From Stenotrophomonas sp. WZN-1 (lineage in GTDB: Bacteria > Pseudomonadota > Gammaproteobacteria > Xanthomonadales > Xanthomonadaceae): a stretch of DNA of 64,000 bases. The stretch lies in contig NZ_CP021768.1 of assembly GCF_002192255.1 (NCBI RefSeq), positions 3,738,001 through 3,802,000 of the forward strand. The letters are read 5' to 3'. The position numbers and the translations under genes are program-made. Below are positions 62,394 to 64,000 of this stretch, piece after piece. The stretch's first letter is position 1. Each line of letters starts with the position of its first letter. Under the pieces are notes generated by a model that worked only from the letters and a program-made list of their open reading frames with translations, did no database searches and had not been told where the DNA came from.

Positions 62394-63431
62394 TCAGTGG
62401 CCCTGGCAGGCGGGCTGGGCCAGCAGCCACGCTTGGGCGGCAGCCACCGTGGCGGCCTCCCCCTCGACGCGCTGGTCAGGCTCGATCTTCAACCCGTCGC
62501 CACGATCATTGCGGTCGCGCATCACGCTGGTGGTCAGCAGCAGGCGACTGCCATCGACAAGCGTGTGCACGACATTGCCGGTGGAGACACCTGCGGTCGG
62601 CTGGCCGAAACTCCGCGCCTGCGGGCGGCCACGCCACGCCAGCACCGAGGCCTCGCCCGAACTGCCGGTGCGGGGCCCGAACAGCACCGCCACTGGCGCG
62701 CCAGGCTGCCGCAGCACATAACCGGACTGGCCGAAATCCAGCAATGGCTTGCCTGCCAGCTGCACGGCGGTCGCCGTCAACGTCCAGCGCTGCGGCCCAT
62801 GCGCGCTTTCGAACGAGCCCACGTCCTCGTTGTTCACCACCGAGGTGCGCAGCAGCGGTGCCATGCCCAACAGCATCGGCCACATGGCGCCACCGCCGTT
62901 GTCCCGCAGGTCGACGATCCAGCCACAGCGCGCGCCGTCGTCCTTGCTGCGGATGACCTGCTGCCAGCGCGCGGCACGCTGGATGTCCTGGCGGAATTTT
63001 TCCTGCGGCGTCGCGCCGGGCGTGGAGGCATAGCCCTCGATGACCACCCAGCCGATGCGCGCATCCACCGCATCAGCGGCCTTGGCCCGATCCACGGCGG
63101 CGGCGCCGGCCTGCTGCGCACGCGCAAGGGATTCGCGCTGGCGCTGGGGCGTGGTCCATGCACCATGGTGGCTAGTGCTGAGCGCAATGGCTTCGCGCAG
63201 AACGGCCAGCCGTCGCGCGGGGTCGCCCTGCGCCGATTGCAGGCGTAGACGAGTGGCGGGCCAGTCCACCCGGTCGCGATACAGTGCCTGGCGTTCAAGC
63301 AGGTTGAGAATCTCGGCCTCCGCCTCCGGCGAGGGCACTTCGATTGCCTTGGGCGTATCGGCCATGGCGTTGGCAGCCACCAGCGCGATCACCAGCGTAC
63401 CAATACGACGCACTCCCTTGCGAACCTGCAT
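62394..63431 (-). CDS. S41 family (C-terminal-processing-like) peptidase
   Basis: 345 aa with signal peptide (IGTLVIALVAANAMA), so periplasmic. The tail-specific protease core has WIVDLRDNGGGAMWPML and the catalytic Ser in GPRTGSSGEASVLAWRGR, plus GQPTAGVSTGNVVHTL; no PDZ domain is visible, unlike Prc/CtpA. Probably a short tricorn-core type protease. An in-frame longer start at 63494 lacks support. Forms a two-gene unit with the zinc-ribbon gene downstream. Confidence 0.85.
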   Translation of the reverse strand: MQVRKGVRRIGTLVIALVAANAMADTPKAIEVPSPEAEAEILNLLERQALYRDRVDWPATRLRLQSAQGDPARRLAVLREAIALSTSHHGAWTTPQRQRESLARAQQAGAAAVDRAKAADAVDARIGWVVIEGYASTPGATPQEKFRQDIQRAARWQQVIRSKDDGARCGWIVDLRDNGGGAMWPMLLGMAPLLRTSVVNNEDVGSFESAHGPQRWTLTATAVQLAGKPLLDFGQSGYVLRQPGAPVAVLFGPRTGSSGEASVLAWRGRPQARSFGQPTAGVSTGNVVHTLVDGSRLLLTTSVMRDRNDRGDGLKIEPDQRVEGEAATVAAAQAWLLAQPACQGH

Positions 63432-63841
63432 GTGACGATTCCTTGTCGTTGAGTCAGGCGTGCAGCATAGCCCGCAGCTGATGGCTTCCGCCATGCGCGA
63501 ACTGTCGTATCTGGCCCCGCCGCGGGTTGCAGCAAGACAGCCTGCACGCGATCAGAAAATTGCAACTTTGCCCATGTCATCGCCACGTAGAACACGAGAA
63601 GGTTGCCTCCGTCGGCGCCCCTTGTGCCGGCCGGGATTGGCGTCCTGAATCAAACATCAAAGCGATCGAGTTGCCGCCTCAGCGGCAATTGCGACAATGC
63701 ACCTGCTTGCCCATGGCGGGCGGTGCGTGGGGATCCTCGTGATCCGTCGGCTTTTTTCGCTTTGATTTTGACCGGCACGCCAACCCGCACCGCCCGCCAC
63801 CTTGCATCCCGCAGGTGGCCTTGCCCAGTGAGGTTGCCGCC
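63432..63841. other. Structured spacer before the last gene
   Basis: 410 bp without a supportable gene. It holds two long-range complementary pairs: ATCAAAGCG (about 63655) with CGCTTTGAT (about 63749), and GCGGGCGGTGCG (about 63717) with CGCACCGCCCGC (about 63788). A T-rich run GGCTTTTTTCGC lies between. It could be a leader RNA or overlapping terminator structures; nothing identifies it. Confidence 0.45.
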
Positions 63842-64000
63842 ATGAACACGCCCTACCCCACCTATCCACGCCTGCAGGCACTGCTCGGTGCTGCACTGCC
63901 CGGCCTGCAGCTGTCCACTACCGCAGCCGAAGCGTTGGAAGATGCGCTCGCCGAAGTCCACGAACAGGCGCCGCCCTCTGCATTCTTCGCGCGGTTGTGT
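63842..64000 (+). CDS. Unknown protein, 3' truncated by the window
   Basis: First 53 codons of a gene that runs off the window: MNTPYPTYPRLQALLGAALP, then a helical, acidic stretch (AAEALEDALAEVHEQAPP). No domain recognised. Upstream GAGG (63831-63834) 7 nt before the ATG supports the start. Confidence 0.5.
   Translation, partial: MNTPYPTYPRLQALLGAALPGLQLSTTAAEALEDALAEVHEQAPPSAFFARLC

Overview
The window is GC-rich, densely coded chromosomal DNA that looks like Stenotrophomonas (S. maltophilia complex, Xanthomonadaceae). This is inferred from the dispersed palindromes beginning with GTAG (SMAG-type repeats), the large TonB-dependent receptors, the plant-type glutamate-cysteine ligase, the Grx-HesB-rhodanese fusion and an effector carrying a Xanthomonadales type IV secretion signal domain. 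No rRNA, tRNA, CRISPR array, transposase, integrase or replication origin was recognised.

Layout. 1-5758: phosphate-selective-type porin (5' truncated), CitMHS citrate transporter, acetoacetyl-CoA reductase and a TonB receptor. 5759-6208: repeat-only spacer. 6209-11436: QEGLA-motif putative metallopeptidase, rsgA, then an aminotransferase / SGNH hydrolase / methyltransferase cluster. 11505-14703: polysaccharide deacetylase, Grx-HesB-rhodanese protein, DUF924 protein and AMP nucleosidase. 14862-19638: two amidohydrolases, a DsbA-family isomerase, DegV and a small unknown. 19751-24878: tripartite MFS efflux pump with a LysR regulator. 25021-27454: universal stress protein, an unknown, and a diguanylate cyclase. 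27626-29988: formaldehyde detoxification operon (frmR-frmA-fghA) with its operator. 30022-36844: LysR/old yellow enzyme pair, SUKH protein, VOC protein, LysR/alcohol dehydrogenase pair and NnrS. 36912-39954: gshA, VIT-family transporter, AraC regulator. 39955-40538: nested inverted repeats without genes. 40539-47756: MBL hydrolase, engB, cytochrome c4, two DsbA lipoproteins, EEP nuclease, RhtA exporter with Lrp regulator, M23 peptidase. 47954-53056: two TonB receptors, the first with a candidate Fur box. 53057-54494: lower-GC stretch with an unknown secreted protein. 54551-59156: ExbD, lytic transglycosylase, small membrane protein, CCA-adding enzyme, SseB-domain protein. 59157-61973: lower-GC accessory stretch with a lipoprotein and a lipase. 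62055-64000: zinc-ribbon protein, S41 peptidase and a gene truncated by the window end.

Most interesting points. (1) The lipoprotein/lipase pair at 59854-61973 has the architecture of a type IV secretion (X-T4SS) antibacterial effector with its immunity protein: a class 3 lipase domain followed by a C-terminal XVIPCD-like signal, overlapping a periplasm-directed lipoprotein by 4 bp. (2) A 52-nt element occurs three times at identical length, each copy inside perfect inverted arms of unrelated sequence, with an internal hairpin whose stem bases co-vary. (3) About 470 bp of nested inverted repeats lies between the AraC and MBL genes. (4) Several genes take their TAG stop codon from the GTAG end of a repeat, and one amidohydrolase is translated through a repeat at its N-terminus.

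Functions are assigned by reading motifs and recalling families; no database search was run, and start codons without a clear ribosome binding site are marked as uncertain.
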